A DNA stretch of 22,774 bases from Gammaproteobacteria bacterium (GTDB lineage: Bacteria; Pseudomonadota; Gammaproteobacteria; Eutrophobiales; Eutrophobiaceae), in contig JABHFC010000087.1 in NCBI GenBank assembly GCA_018676275.1, forward strand, positions 1-22,774, written 5' to 3'. Of this stretch, positions 1 through 7,075 are shown one piece after another. The position numbers and the translations under genes are program-made. How positions within the stretch are numbered: position 1 is the first letter of the stretch; each line of letters starts with the position of its first letter. The notes beneath the pieces were generated by a model, which did not search any database, had not been told where the DNA came from, and worked only from the letters and a program-made list of their open reading frames with translations.

Positions 1-735
1 CCTGGTGATGAGCTGCCGATAATTCAAAGCTTCCCTGTTAATGTCTTCAAGTACTATTTGTTTATAATTATGCAGTTTAGCTGCTTCCAGAACAGCTGAG
101 AAAACTGTTTTTTGATGATCATAAGTTGTATAAATTAACTTATACATAATTCTTTGCAGTATCAGGGCGGCAGATTTTCTTCTTGCATGACCCTGAATAC
201 TTTCAGGAATGGAGACTGTTTCTGGAGGTAAGACTGTAATACTTATACGTGGAAACCAAACTACATTCCCACGACCTTTCATGTATGAAAAAGGGCTGTG
301 TTGGCATCCATCAAGGGCAATTGGCAAAATTGTTGCGTTGGCTTTATCAGCAACCAAAGCAGGTCCTTCATAGATTTTCATTAGTGAACCGGTAGTTGTA
401 ATACGGCCTTCCGGAAAGATTACAGCTTTGTTATTTTTACGGATAAATTTGATCATCGATTTGATCGATAAAGGACTGCCGGGATCCATAATGAACAAAT
501 CAACAAATCTCAGGAACGGCTTAAATTTTCCATTACTTGCAATCTGTGTGTTTATTGCAAATGTTGGTGTTTCAGGTAGCCATGCATAGAGCAAGAGACC
601 GTCGAGCAAGGAGGTGTGATTGGCAACAATGAGCGCGCGCTCACCGGTATCATGATAATGCTCCATGCCACTAACTTTGACGCCATAGAGAAGACGAAGC
701 AGGCAGCGCAATAAGAATTTAGCCAGTTTTATCAT
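1..735 (-). CDS. aas: Aas, 2-acylglycerophosphoethanolamine acyltransferase / acyl-ACP synthetase (5' part of the gene)
   Basis: This is an inner-membrane lysophospholipid repair enzyme. The N-terminal half re-acylates 2-acyl-glycerophosphoethanolamine; the C-terminal half, outside the window, charges acyl carrier protein with fatty acid. Reading the minus strand from ATG at 735 gives 245 codons open to the left edge. The PlsC-type acyltransferase motifs are visible: NHTSLLD (H40 and D45 of the HX4D box) and FPEGRITTTGSLMKIYEG (about 107-124), the latter nearly identical to E. coli Aas as I remember it. The sequence then passes the acyltransferase domain (about 210 residues) into the linker before the AMP-binding domain, which separates Aas from a plain PlsC. 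An in-frame TAA lies 12 bases upstream of this ATG, so the start is well constrained, although no good ribosome-binding site is seen. It lies downstream of mltD on the same strand, 86 bases away. Confidence 0.9.
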   Translation of the reverse strand, partial: MIKLAKFLLRCLLRLLYGVKVSGMEHYHDTGERALIVANHTSLLDGLLLYAWLPETPTFAINTQIASNGKFKPFLRFVDLFIMDPGSPLSIKSMIKFIRKNNKAVIFPEGRITTTGSLMKIYEGPALVADKANATILPIALDGCQHSPFSYMKGRGNVVWFPRISITVLPPETVSIPESIQGHARRKSAALILQRIMYKLIYTTYDHQKTVFSAVLEAAKLHNYKQIVLEDINREALNYRQLITR

Positions 736-821
736 CCGGTTATTTTACGGATTTCAGAAGATATACGCGAGCTTCCTATTGAGCGGCCAAAATAGAAAGT
801 TTTTAAATAACTGGCAGAAAA

Positions 822-2453
822 TTATACGCCCGTTATTTTGCTGTTACCGTTCTGTATTAGAAGTTGCTGACCAGGTTTGAGATGGTTTTTCCTGGTGATA
901 CCATTCCAGGCGAGTAGTTGCTTAACTGTGACGTTGTGGCGTCTGGCAATCAGCCACAATGAATCGCCCTTTTTGACGGTATAATTGATCGAATTGGCAT
1001 TAGTGCTTTCATAATTGACAGGAATAGCCTTCGCGGTTTTTGTTTCCTTTGCGGTAAGCCAAAGATTTAATTTCTTACCCGGCCGGAGAATGCTGCGAGA
1101 ACTTATTCCATTCCAGCTACATAGCTCTTTAATACTAACACCGTACTGTCGGCCGATATCCCATAAAGTGTCACCACGGCGCACAGTGTAAATATGATTC
1201 TTGCCGTCGCCGGATTTTTTTAAGCCTCTGTAACGTCTTGAGTCCAGGCTGAGGGTGTAGTGCTTAAGAGGATGTTTCGAACTGGGGATCAGCAACGATT
1301 GTCCTTCGCGAATAAGAGTATTGCGAATTTTATTGGTTTGTTTCAATGCACTAACACTGGTGTGATATTTTCGAGCAATCAATCCGAGACTTTCGCCGCG
1401 CTTGATAATATGCCGTTTCCAGGTGATACGCTCCGCATCAGAAAGTTTTGCAAGTTCAGCCTTAAAGGATTCACTCTTAGCTATGGGAATAAGAAGTCTG
1501 TGCGGTCCCTCAGGATCAGTTGCCCAGCGATTGAAAGCTGGGTTAAGAGTATAAATCTCATCCATACTGAGATCAGCGAGCTGCGCAGCTGTAGCCAGAT
1601 CCAGTTGTTCTCGCACGTCTACTTCAGAGAAATATGATTTGTTTTCTATAGCCTGCCACTTCACCCCGTATTTATCCGGATTAGCCAGTATCTCGGCAAT
1701 GGCGAGAAGGCTTGGGACATAACCCCGGGTTTCACGAGGTAGTCGCAGTGACCAGAAATCGGTAGGTTTCCCCGCTTTTAGATTGCGGGAGATAGAACGA
1801 CCTACATTCCGTTCACCTGTATTGTAGGCAGCCAGGGCATGCAACCAGTCGCCTTTAAATTCTTTATTTAACTTATCAAGATATCTCAATGCGGCGTCGG
1901 TGGCAGCGACGATATCGCGACGACCGTCATACCACCAGTTTTGCTTAAGGCCATAATGCCTGCCTGTACCGGGAATAAACTGCCAGATACCGGATGCATG
2001 GCTACGAGAATAGGCAAAAGGGTGATAAGCACTTTCGACGATGGGTAATAAAGCCAGCTCAACTGGCATATCACGTTTTTCCAACTCTTCGACAATATGA
2101 TACAGGTAGGGTCGGGCGCGTTCCGAGACGCGATCCAGATATGCCTGATGTCTCGCATACCAGGATACTTTGGCTTTAACACTGGCCTGATTAATATGGT
2201 TGTGTAAAGACAGCTTATCCCTTATTCGCAACCAGACATCATCATAGACAGGCGCTTCGACGACTTTGGATTCTTGTAAGGCCGCACTGCTGTTCTTTAT
2301 TGCTTTCTTCGCAGGAAAATCAGTGCTTTGCGTAACAGATATTGCAGCGGGAGCTGTATCAGAGATAGAAGCGTCTGCTTGACGTTCGGGAAGAGTGTTA
2401 CAGGCCGCCAGATTCAGAGCGATTATTATTGTCGTAAAACGCAATTTCAGCAT
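822..2453 (-). CDS. mltD: MltD, membrane-bound lytic murein transglycosylase D
   Basis: An outer-membrane lipoprotein that cleaves the MurNAc-GlcNAc bond of peptidoglycan, leaving 1,6-anhydro ends. The protein is 543 residues. A short signal peptide ends in the lipobox LAAC (C18 would be lipidated). The SLT domain covers about 120-270, with the family motif VESAYHPFAYSRSHASGIWQF; the catalytic acid is E140. Three LysM peptidoglycan-binding repeats follow, at about 348-391, 420-465 and 489-533, each beginning with a (K/R)xGxSL or (R/K)GDTLW-type block. E. coli MltD is smaller, as I recall with two LysM copies, so the third copy may be an expansion. In enterobacteria mltD sits next to gloB and yafS; here the YafS-like gene is the divergent neighbour and gloB is missing. 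No strong promoter or ribosome-binding site is evident upstream of 2453. Confidence 0.95.
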   Translation of the reverse strand: MLKLRFTTIIIALNLAACNTLPERQADASISDTAPAAISVTQSTDFPAKKAIKNSSAALQESKVVEAPVYDDVWLRIRDKLSLHNHINQASVKAKVSWYARHQAYLDRVSERARPYLYHIVEELEKRDMPVELALLPIVESAYHPFAYSRSHASGIWQFIPGTGRHYGLKQNWWYDGRRDIVAATDAALRYLDKLNKEFKGDWLHALAAYNTGERNVGRSISRNLKAGKPTDFWSLRLPRETRGYVPSLLAIAEILANPDKYGVKWQAIENKSYFSEVDVREQLDLATAAQLADLSMDEIYTLNPAFNRWATDPEGPHRLLIPIAKSESFKAELAKLSDAERITWKRHIIKRGESLGLIARKYHTSVSALKQTNKIRNTLIREGQSLLIPSSKHPLKHYTLSLDSRRYRGLKKSGDGKNHIYTVRRGDTLWDIGRQYGVSIKELCSWNGISSRSILRPGKKLNLWLTAKETKTAKAIPVNYESTNANSINYTVKKGDSLWLIARRHNVTVKQLLAWNGITRKNHLKPGQQLLIQNGNSKITGV

Positions 2454-2638
2454 GGCGCAATGCTAGGGATGTCAGCCAACAGGGTCAAGTATTAAAAGGG
2501 AAAAAATTAAAAAAAACAGGGAATAAGCGTAGATAAGTCATGCTTTACCAAAGATCGGATGAAAATGCCCCCCGGACTATGGCAAGATTCAGTCTGAAAT
2601 GTCTTCATTAATCTAAATGTGGGGAAGGCACATATTCT

Positions 2639-3418
2639 ATGCCTGAAAAAATAAATATTGCTGATGACAGCAGTACTGCTGGAGAGAAACTCAGGCAGTG
2701 GTTGTCCAGACCTCTTGGTCAATCGTTGCAAAGTGAGGAGCAAAACAGAATAAGCAATATATTGCCAAAATTGTTTGGTTATCACGTATTACAAATTGGA
2801 GATTTTGGTGAGCTTGATCTTCTCGAAAGCAGTCGTATTTCGCACAAGATAAGGATGTTATTTAACCCTTGTGAGGATACTGATTCTGGCTGTACTTTGC
2901 TTGGTGATGAAGAGAGCCTCGCGATTGCTTCGCACAGTATGGATGTCGTGGTTTTACCGCATGTACTCGAGTTCGTATCCAACCCCCACAAACTTCTGCG
3001 CGAAGTTGAAAGAATATTGATAGGTGAAGGTCATCTGGTACTGACAGGATTTAACCCATGGAGTTTGTGGGGTTTGTGGAGATTATTACTGTTGTGGCGG
3101 GAAATGCCGCCGTGGAATGGACATTTTTATGCTTATACTCGTATTAAAGACTGGCTGTCTCTGCTGGATCTTGAATTAATACAGAATGAACGATTCTTTT
3201 TTCGGCCACCTTTGCAAAAAAAATCACTTATGCAGAAACTATTATTCTGGGAGAAACTCGGCAAATACTGTTGGCCCTTTTTTGGTGGTGTCTATGTTAT
3301 TGTGGCAAAAAAACGTGTCGTACCACTTACACCGGTGAAGATGCGCTGGCATGCCAGACGCCAATTAATTTCTTCCGGTCTTATTGAACCCAGCGCGCGA
3401 ATGCGTGAAAAACTCTGA
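2639..3418 (+). CDS. YafS-like class I SAM-dependent methyltransferase
   Basis: A 259-residue protein of the Methyltransf_11 type. What is visible is a weak motif I (HVLQIGDFGEL, about 49-59), a post-motif stretch MDVVVLPHVLEFVSNPHKLLREVERIL (about 101-127) typical of these enzymes, and then GEGHLVLTGFNPWSLWGLW (about 129-147). Motif I lacks the usual GxGxG glycine run, so SAM binding may be unusual or weak. The substrate is unknown. The start ATG has GGGGAAGG upstream. Its stop overlaps the rnhA start by one base (TGATG), so the two are probably translationally coupled. Position between mltD and rnhA matches that of E. coli yafS, which supports orthology; the biochemical role is not established for the family. 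Confidence 0.82.
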   Translation: MPEKINIADDSSTAGEKLRQWLSRPLGQSLQSEEQNRISNILPKLFGYHVLQIGDFGELDLLESSRISHKIRMLFNPCEDTDSGCTLLGDEESLAIASHSMDVVVLPHVLEFVSNPHKLLREVERILIGEGHLVLTGFNPWSLWGLWRLLLLWREMPPWNGHFYAYTRIKDWLSLLDLELIQNERFFFRPPLQKKSLMQKLLFWEKLGKYCWPFFGGVYVIVAKKRVVPLTPVKMRWHARRQLISSGLIEPSARMREKL

Positions 3419-3873
3419 TGAAAGATAATCAAACACTAGTTGAAATTTTTACTGATGGTGCCTGTCGTGGTAATCCCGGCCCGGGTGGCTGGGGAGCTTT
3501 GCTACGATTTGCAGAAAATGAAAAGGAATTGCTTGGAGCAGAAGTTGAAACAACTAATAATCGAATGGAGTTGATGGCAGCTATAAAAGCATTGGAAGCA
3601 TTGTCAAAACCATGCAAGGTGAGAGTTACAACTGACTCGGTTTATGTGAAAAACGGTATCACCGACTGGATAGATAACTGGAAAAAAAGAAATTGGCGCA
3701 CAGCGAATAAGAAGGCGGTAAAAAATGTTGACTTGTGGCAACAACTTGATGAAGTGAGCGCTTTGCATAAAATTGAATGGTGTTGGGTAAAAGGCCATAG
3801 TGGTCATATCGAAAATGAAAGAGCTGATCAACTTGCGAATACAGCTATTGATAATATGCTGGACTCAGATTGA
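3418..3873 (+). CDS. rnhA: Ribonuclease HI
   Basis: Cytoplasmic endonuclease that degrades the RNA strand of RNA:DNA hybrids, removing R-loops and primer remnants. At 151 residues it is close to the E. coli enzyme (155). All active-site residues are present: D13 (FTDGACRGNPGPGGWG), E51 (NNRMELMAA), D73 (TTDSVYV), H127 and D137 (KGHSGHIENERADQLA). These are the E. coli D10/E48/D70/H124/D134 shifted by three. The start codon overlaps the stop of the upstream methyltransferase by one base. dnaQ follows 67 bases downstream on the same strand; in E. coli rnhA and dnaQ are divergent, so the local orientation differs here. Confidence 0.97.
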   Translation: MKDNQTLVEIFTDGACRGNPGPGGWGALLRFAENEKELLGAEVETTNNRMELMAAIKALEALSKPCKVRVTTDSVYVKNGITDWIDNWKKRNWRTANKKAVKNVDLWQQLDEVSALHKIEWCWVKGHSGHIENERADQLANTAIDNMLDSD

Positions 3874-3940
3874 GTTATCCAGACATTAAATTTTTTCAAA
3901 CTATTTTTATGTTTATAGCTAAGAGATTAAATCTGGAATT

Positions 3941-4654
3941 ATGAGACAAGTTATCCTCGATACAGAAACAACCGGTCTGGAGCCGAAGCAGGGGCATCGA
4001 ATCATAGAGATCGGTTGTGTTGAAATCATTAATCGTCGTAAAACTGATCGAATGTTTCATCAGTACCTGAATCCCCAACGTGAGATTGAAGATGGTGCTT
4101 TTGATATTCATGGATTGAGCAACGAATTCCTGGTAGATAAGCCACTATTCGCTGATGTAGCTCAGGAACTGATTGATTTTATAAGGGATAGTGAAGTTAT
4201 TATTCACAATGCGCCATTTGATCTGGCATTTATTGATGCCGAGTTAAACCGTTTGGGTAAACAATGGGGCAAAACCGAAAATTATTGTCAGGTTCTTGAC
4301 ACTCTACCAATGGCAAGGGAATTACATCCAGGTCAAAAAAATAGTCTTGACGCCCTTTGTTCCCGTTATGAGGTAGATAATTCGCAACGTGAATTACATG
4401 GCGCATTGCTGGACGCGCGAATATTACTGGATGTGTATCTGGCAATGACACGTAGTCAGGCCAGCTTGCTACTGGATGATGAGGATAATAAAGACTCTGA
4501 CGATGTAGAGACGCGTTTCAGGTTTACATCTGACAGAGCAGCTCTTAAGGTTATTGAACCAGATGAGGAAGAATTACTTGCGCATGCACAACGGCTCAAG
4601 CATATAGAAAAAGAAAGTGGCGGTAACTGCCTGTGGTTAAAAACGGAAAAGTGA
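3941..4654 (+). CDS. dnaQ: DNA polymerase III epsilon subunit (3'-5' proofreading exonuclease)
   Basis: Proofreading subunit of the replicative polymerase core, which removes mismatched 3' nucleotides by two-metal chemistry. The 237-residue protein has the DEDDh exonuclease motifs in order: Exo I LDTETTG (D7, E9), Exo II IIHNAPFDLAFID (D94), and Exo III HGALLDA (H153, D158). The flexible acidic linker and C-terminal tail that contact the alpha subunit occupy about 170-237. The gap after rnhA (67 bases) is AT-rich and has no terminator, so co-transcription with rnhA is possible. The gene ends facing grxD, and a shared hairpin overlaps both stop codons. Confidence 0.97.
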   Translation: MRQVILDTETTGLEPKQGHRIIEIGCVEIINRRKTDRMFHQYLNPQREIEDGAFDIHGLSNEFLVDKPLFADVAQELIDFIRDSEVIIHNAPFDLAFIDAELNRLGKQWGKTENYCQVLDTLPMARELHPGQKNSLDALCSRYEVDNSQRELHGALLDARILLDVYLAMTRSQASLLLDDEDNKDSDDVETRFRFTSDRAALKVIEPDEEELLAHAQRLKHIEKESGGNCLWLKTEK

Positions 4655-4704
4655 GAGAACAAGGCGTAGCTAAATAATGCGAAGTGCTACGCCATTATGT
4701 TCTC
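4655..4704. terminator. Convergent hairpin between dnaQ and grxD
   Basis: GAGAACA (4655-4661) pairs with TGTTCTC (4698-4704), and GGCGTAGC (4663-4670) pairs with GCTACGCC (4686-4693). This gives 15 base pairs interrupted by a small asymmetric internal loop, with a 15-base apical loop. Because it is symmetric it can act on transcripts from both strands. Neither side carries a long U-tract, so it may act mainly as an RNA 3'-end stabiliser or a weak bidirectional terminator. It begins right after the dnaQ stop and runs into the grxD stop codon. Confidence 0.6.
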
Positions 4705-5026
4705 AGGCTTCGGTAGAACTTACTTCCTGCACCATTGTTTGTAACTCACCCTTTTGATAGAGATCCAGCACAATATCGCAACCACCTACCAGTTCACCAT
4801 TGATAAAAACCTGAGGGAAAGTCGGCCAGTTTGAAATTTGTGGCAGGTTAGCACGGACTTCCGGGTTAGCCAGGATGTCTACATATACGAATTCTGAATT
4901 ACATGCCTTCAACGCTTCAGCTGTGCGCATGGAGAAACCACACTGGGGAGCTTCTGGCGAACCCTTCATAAAAAGTAGTATGGGGTTCTCAGCGATCGTG
5001 GTTTTGATTTGTTCAATTACATCCAT
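4703..5026 (-). CDS. grxD: Monothiol glutaredoxin GrxD (CGFS type)
   Basis: Cytoplasmic CGFS glutaredoxin. Members bind a [2Fe-2S] cluster as a glutathione-ligated dimer and deliver it to target proteins, often with BolA-type partners. Family marks seen are KGSPEAPQCGFSMR (active Cys C29), WPTFPQVFINGELVGGCDIV (the glutathione-binding TFPQ region) and the length of 107 residues. I prefer the ATG at 5026 because GAGGTGA sits six bases ahead of it; an earlier in-frame ATG at 5047 would add seven residues, lacks such a site and falls at the predicted transcription start. An IscR-like dyad lies directly upstream, in keeping with an iron-sulfur role. Confidence 0.95.
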   Translation of the reverse strand: MDVIEQIKTTIAENPILLFMKGSPEAPQCGFSMRTAEALKACNSEFVYVDILANPEVRANLPQISNWPTFPQVFINGELVGGCDIVLDLYQKGELQTMVQEVSSTEA

Positions 5027-5053
5027 TGGGTTCACCTCAAAATTCAATTGTTA

Positions 5054-5059
5054 ATAATA
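5054..5059 (-). promoter_or_regulatory. Candidate -10 element for grxD
   Basis: On the minus strand this reads TATTAT, a good -10 match. The region 17 bases further upstream (ATTCCC) is a poor -35, as is common for regulated promoters. Transcription would start near 5047, leaving a short leader before the ribosome-binding site. It overlaps the IscR-like site. Tentative. Confidence 0.35.
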
Positions 5060-5081
5060 CCTGACTAAAACACTAGGGAAT
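5057..5081. promoter_or_regulatory. Candidate type 1 IscR operator upstream of grxD
   Basis: The left half ATACCTGACTAAAAC agrees at all 15 positions with the E. coli type 1 IscR consensus half ATASYYGACTRWWWY as I remember it. The right half (5072-5081) matches 7 of 10, so about 22 of 25 fit. It sits about 30 bases upstream of the grxD start and touches the candidate -10. Consensus recalled from memory; not scored with a matrix. Confidence 0.5.
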
Positions 5082-5100
5082 AGGAGTATAACCTATTCTT

Positions 5101-5144
5101 TCATCTTGAGTAAATGATTCCAGTGTCACAATCAAGCAAGATGA
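5101..5144. repeat. 8-bp inverted repeat in the grxD upstream region
   Basis: TCATCTTG (5101-5108) is the exact reverse complement of CAAGATGA (5137-5144), with 28 bases between. It lies between the divergent grxD and membrane-protein promoters and could be a regulator site, but an 8-bp dyad at this distance can also occur by chance. Confidence 0.25.
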
Positions 5145-5150
5145 GATTGG

Positions 5151-5179
5151 GTGAAAATTCTCAGTCAGATCAGTATAAT
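5151..5179 (+). promoter_or_regulatory. Candidate sigma-70 promoter for the Urate_ox_N-type gene
   Basis: GTGAAA (5151-5156, 4 of 6 to TTGACA), a 17-base spacer, then a perfect TATAAT (5174-5179). The start would be near 5186, about 44 bases before the ATG at 5230. A second TATAAT lies at 5193-5198 without a usable -35. Confidence 0.5.
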
Positions 5180-5229
5180 CACCGCAGTTTCATATAATTC
5201 TTATTATTCTTAACTTGGGGGCGAGGAAA

Positions 5230-5814
5230 ATGAATCCACTTAAATCAATAACGGGCACGCTGGTACTGGGCTTTATTACAGCTATTGTAGTTATGGTGCT
5301 TGTTGGTAGTGGCAATCTGAACATATGGTCATTAGTTGTGTGGTTACACGTATTTGCTGGTGTTATCTGGATAGGCTTGTTGTATTACTTCAATTTCATA
5401 CAGGCACCGGCTGTAGCGGAAGGCGCAGCAGATAGTGATGGACCCGGTCCAGCCGCCATCAATAAATATGTCGCACCGCGAGCTTTGCTATGGTTTCGTT
5501 GGGGCGCATTAGCTACCTGGTTGACCGGCGCATCTGCACTGGAATCAATGGGTGTAGGTATAATGAATGCATTTACCCTGCAACCGGGTGCTGTGATCAT
5601 TGGCATTGGTGCCTGGATGGGAACCATTATGCTGTTTAATGTCTGGGTATTAATCTGGCCTAACCAGAAAAAAATTCTGGGCATGGTTGAAGCATCAGAT
5701 GATGAAAAGACAAAGGCTAAATTTGTTGCTTTGATGGCTTCGCGAACAAACACATTTTTATCCATCCCAATGTTGATGTGCATGGTTGGACAGGGGCACG
5801 GCTTACCGTTCTAA
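5230..5814 (+). CDS. Membrane protein resembling the N-terminal domain of cytochrome c urate oxidase (Urate_ox_N / PuuD-like)
   Basis: A 194-residue integral membrane protein with about five hydrophobic segments (roughly 9-27, 33-56, 86-105, 121-143, 174-188). The block WLHVFAGVIWIGLLYYFNFIQAP (38-60) and the later NKYVAPRALLWFRWGALATWLTG (78-100) are characteristic of the Urate_ox_N family, the membrane part of PuuD urate hydroxylase. PuuD proteins are longer and carry a C-terminal cytochrome c domain; no CXXCH haem motif is present here, so urate oxidation should not be assumed. H40 and H190 lie near membrane edges and could be cofactor ligands (inference). The ATG at 5230 is chosen over an upstream TTG (5215) because a GGGGGCGAGGA ribosome-binding site lies between the two. 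A terminator follows directly. The physiological role is unknown. Confidence 0.75.
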   Translation: MNPLKSITGTLVLGFITAIVVMVLVGSGNLNIWSLVVWLHVFAGVIWIGLLYYFNFIQAPAVAEGAADSDGPGPAAINKYVAPRALLWFRWGALATWLTGASALESMGVGIMNAFTLQPGAVIIGIGAWMGTIMLFNVWVLIWPNQKKILGMVEASDDEKTKAKFVALMASRTNTFLSIPMLMCMVGQGHGLPF

Positions 5815-5839
5815 ATAAATAACAATTAATAGTTCCTTG

Positions 5840-5870
5840 AGCCCGGCTCTTTGCCGGGCTTATTATTTCT
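5840..5870 (+). terminator. Rho-independent terminator after the Urate_ox_N-type gene
   Basis: AGCCCGGC (5840-5847) pairs perfectly with GCCGGGCT (5853-5860) around a five-base loop, followed by the T-rich tail TATTATTTCT. It lies 26 bases after the stop and only 23 bases before argD. Confidence 0.85.
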
Positions 5871-5893
5871 GGAGCATGATTTTGTGACATCAA

Positions 5894-7069
5894 ATGAGTA
5901 AATCAATTATGACAACTTACAATCGACTACCCGTGGCCTTCGTATCAGGTGAGGGCAGTTGGTTAATTGATGATAAAGGCGAGCGTTATCTGGATGCCCT
6001 CAGCGGTATTTCTGTGTGTAATATTGGCCATTCAAATCCGAAAATCACGGCCACGATATGTGAACAGGCAGGGCGCTTGATGCACACCTCAAATTTGTAC
6101 GAGGTTCCTCTGCAGGCACAGTTGGCGGATCGTTTAATTGAGTTAAGCGGACTGGACCAGGTTTTTTTCTGTAATTCCGGTGCTGAGGCTAATGAAGCCG
6201 CAATCAAGTTGTGTCGTAAGTCAGCTAGTCAACGAGGAATGACTAAGCCCGTCATAGTTGTAATGCAGGGTAGTTTTCATGGCCGGACGATGGCAACTCT
6301 CAGTGCTACCGGAAATTCAAAAGTACATGAAGGTTTCTCACCATTGGTGCAGGGTTTTCATCATCTGCCTTATGATGATCTAGATGCTCTAAATGGATTG
6401 GTCGATCAGAATATGGAAGTCATTGCAGTGATGCTGGAACCGATACAAGGTGAAGGAGGAGTCGTCATCCCATCGGAAGGTTATTTGCGAGCAGTGAGAG
6501 AGATTTGTACAAAAAATAACTGGCTAATGGTAGTTGATGAAATACAAACAGGGATGTGTCGAACCGGGCTCTGGTTTGCCTGTCAGCATGAGAATGTTAG
6601 TCCTGATATTATGACTTTAGCCAAGTCTCTGGGTAATGGAGTGCCAATTGGTGCCTGTATTGCAAACACCGGAGCCGCAGAAGCTATGAACCCCGGTAGT
6701 CACGGCTCAACTTTTGGCGGTAATCCCTTAGCAGCCAGTACAGCGCTGGCTGTCATCGAATACATGACGGAAAATCATTTGCCAGAAAGAGTTAGTTACC
6801 TGGGTGAAATGATGTTGTCTCGTTTTCGAAAAGAATTAGGTGGTTTAGCAGAAGTAGTAAACATTCGAGGTAAAGGCCTGATGATCGGTATTCAGCTGGA
6901 TCGGGACTGTGCGCAACTTGTAAAATTAGCTCTGGAAAGAAAACTATTGATTAATGTGACAGCAGCAAATGTTATTCGATTACTGCCGCCTCTGACCATG
7001 AGCGAAGAAGAGATGGACATAATTGTGAAAAATGTTAGTGAACTGATAATTAATTTTGTTAATGGATAG
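5894..7069 (+). CDS. argD: Acetylornithine aminotransferase
   Basis: Class III PLP-dependent aminotransferase that converts N-acetylglutamate semialdehyde to N2-acetylornithine in arginine synthesis; family members often also serve lysine synthesis. The 391-residue protein shows NSGAEANEAAIK (94-105, cofactor phosphate site), SFHGRT (127-132), LEPIQGEGGV (181-190), DEIQTG (215-220) and the Schiff-base lysine K244 in LAKSLGNG. The start is ambiguous: ATG at 5894 (used here) or ATG at 5909 (MTTYNRLP). A GGAG lies rather far upstream and neither start has an ideal ribosome-binding site. argF follows within a few bases, forming an argD-argF pair. Confidence 0.95.
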   Translation: MSKSIMTTYNRLPVAFVSGEGSWLIDDKGERYLDALSGISVCNIGHSNPKITATICEQAGRLMHTSNLYEVPLQAQLADRLIELSGLDQVFFCNSGAEANEAAIKLCRKSASQRGMTKPVIVVMQGSFHGRTMATLSATGNSKVHEGFSPLVQGFHHLPYDDLDALNGLVDQNMEVIAVMLEPIQGEGGVVIPSEGYLRAVREICTKNNWLMVVDEIQTGMCRTGLWFACQHENVSPDIMTLAKSLGNGVPIGACIANTGAAEAMNPGSHGSTFGGNPLAASTALAVIEYMTENHLPERVSYLGEMMLSRFRKELGGLAEVVNIRGKGLMIGIQLDRDCAQLVKLALERKLLINVTAANVIRLLPPLTMSEEEMDIIVKNVSELIINFVNG

Positions 7070-7075
7070 TTCGTG

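Noticed and set aside
1260..1637. Plus-strand open frame of 125 codons inside mltD
   Set aside because: Antisense to the conserved MltD domains with no recognisable protein features.
5876..5887. Three-codon frame (ATG ATT TTG TGA) after GGAG just before argD, as a possible leader peptide
   Set aside because: The GGAG is only one base from the ATG, and the frame has no arginine codons.
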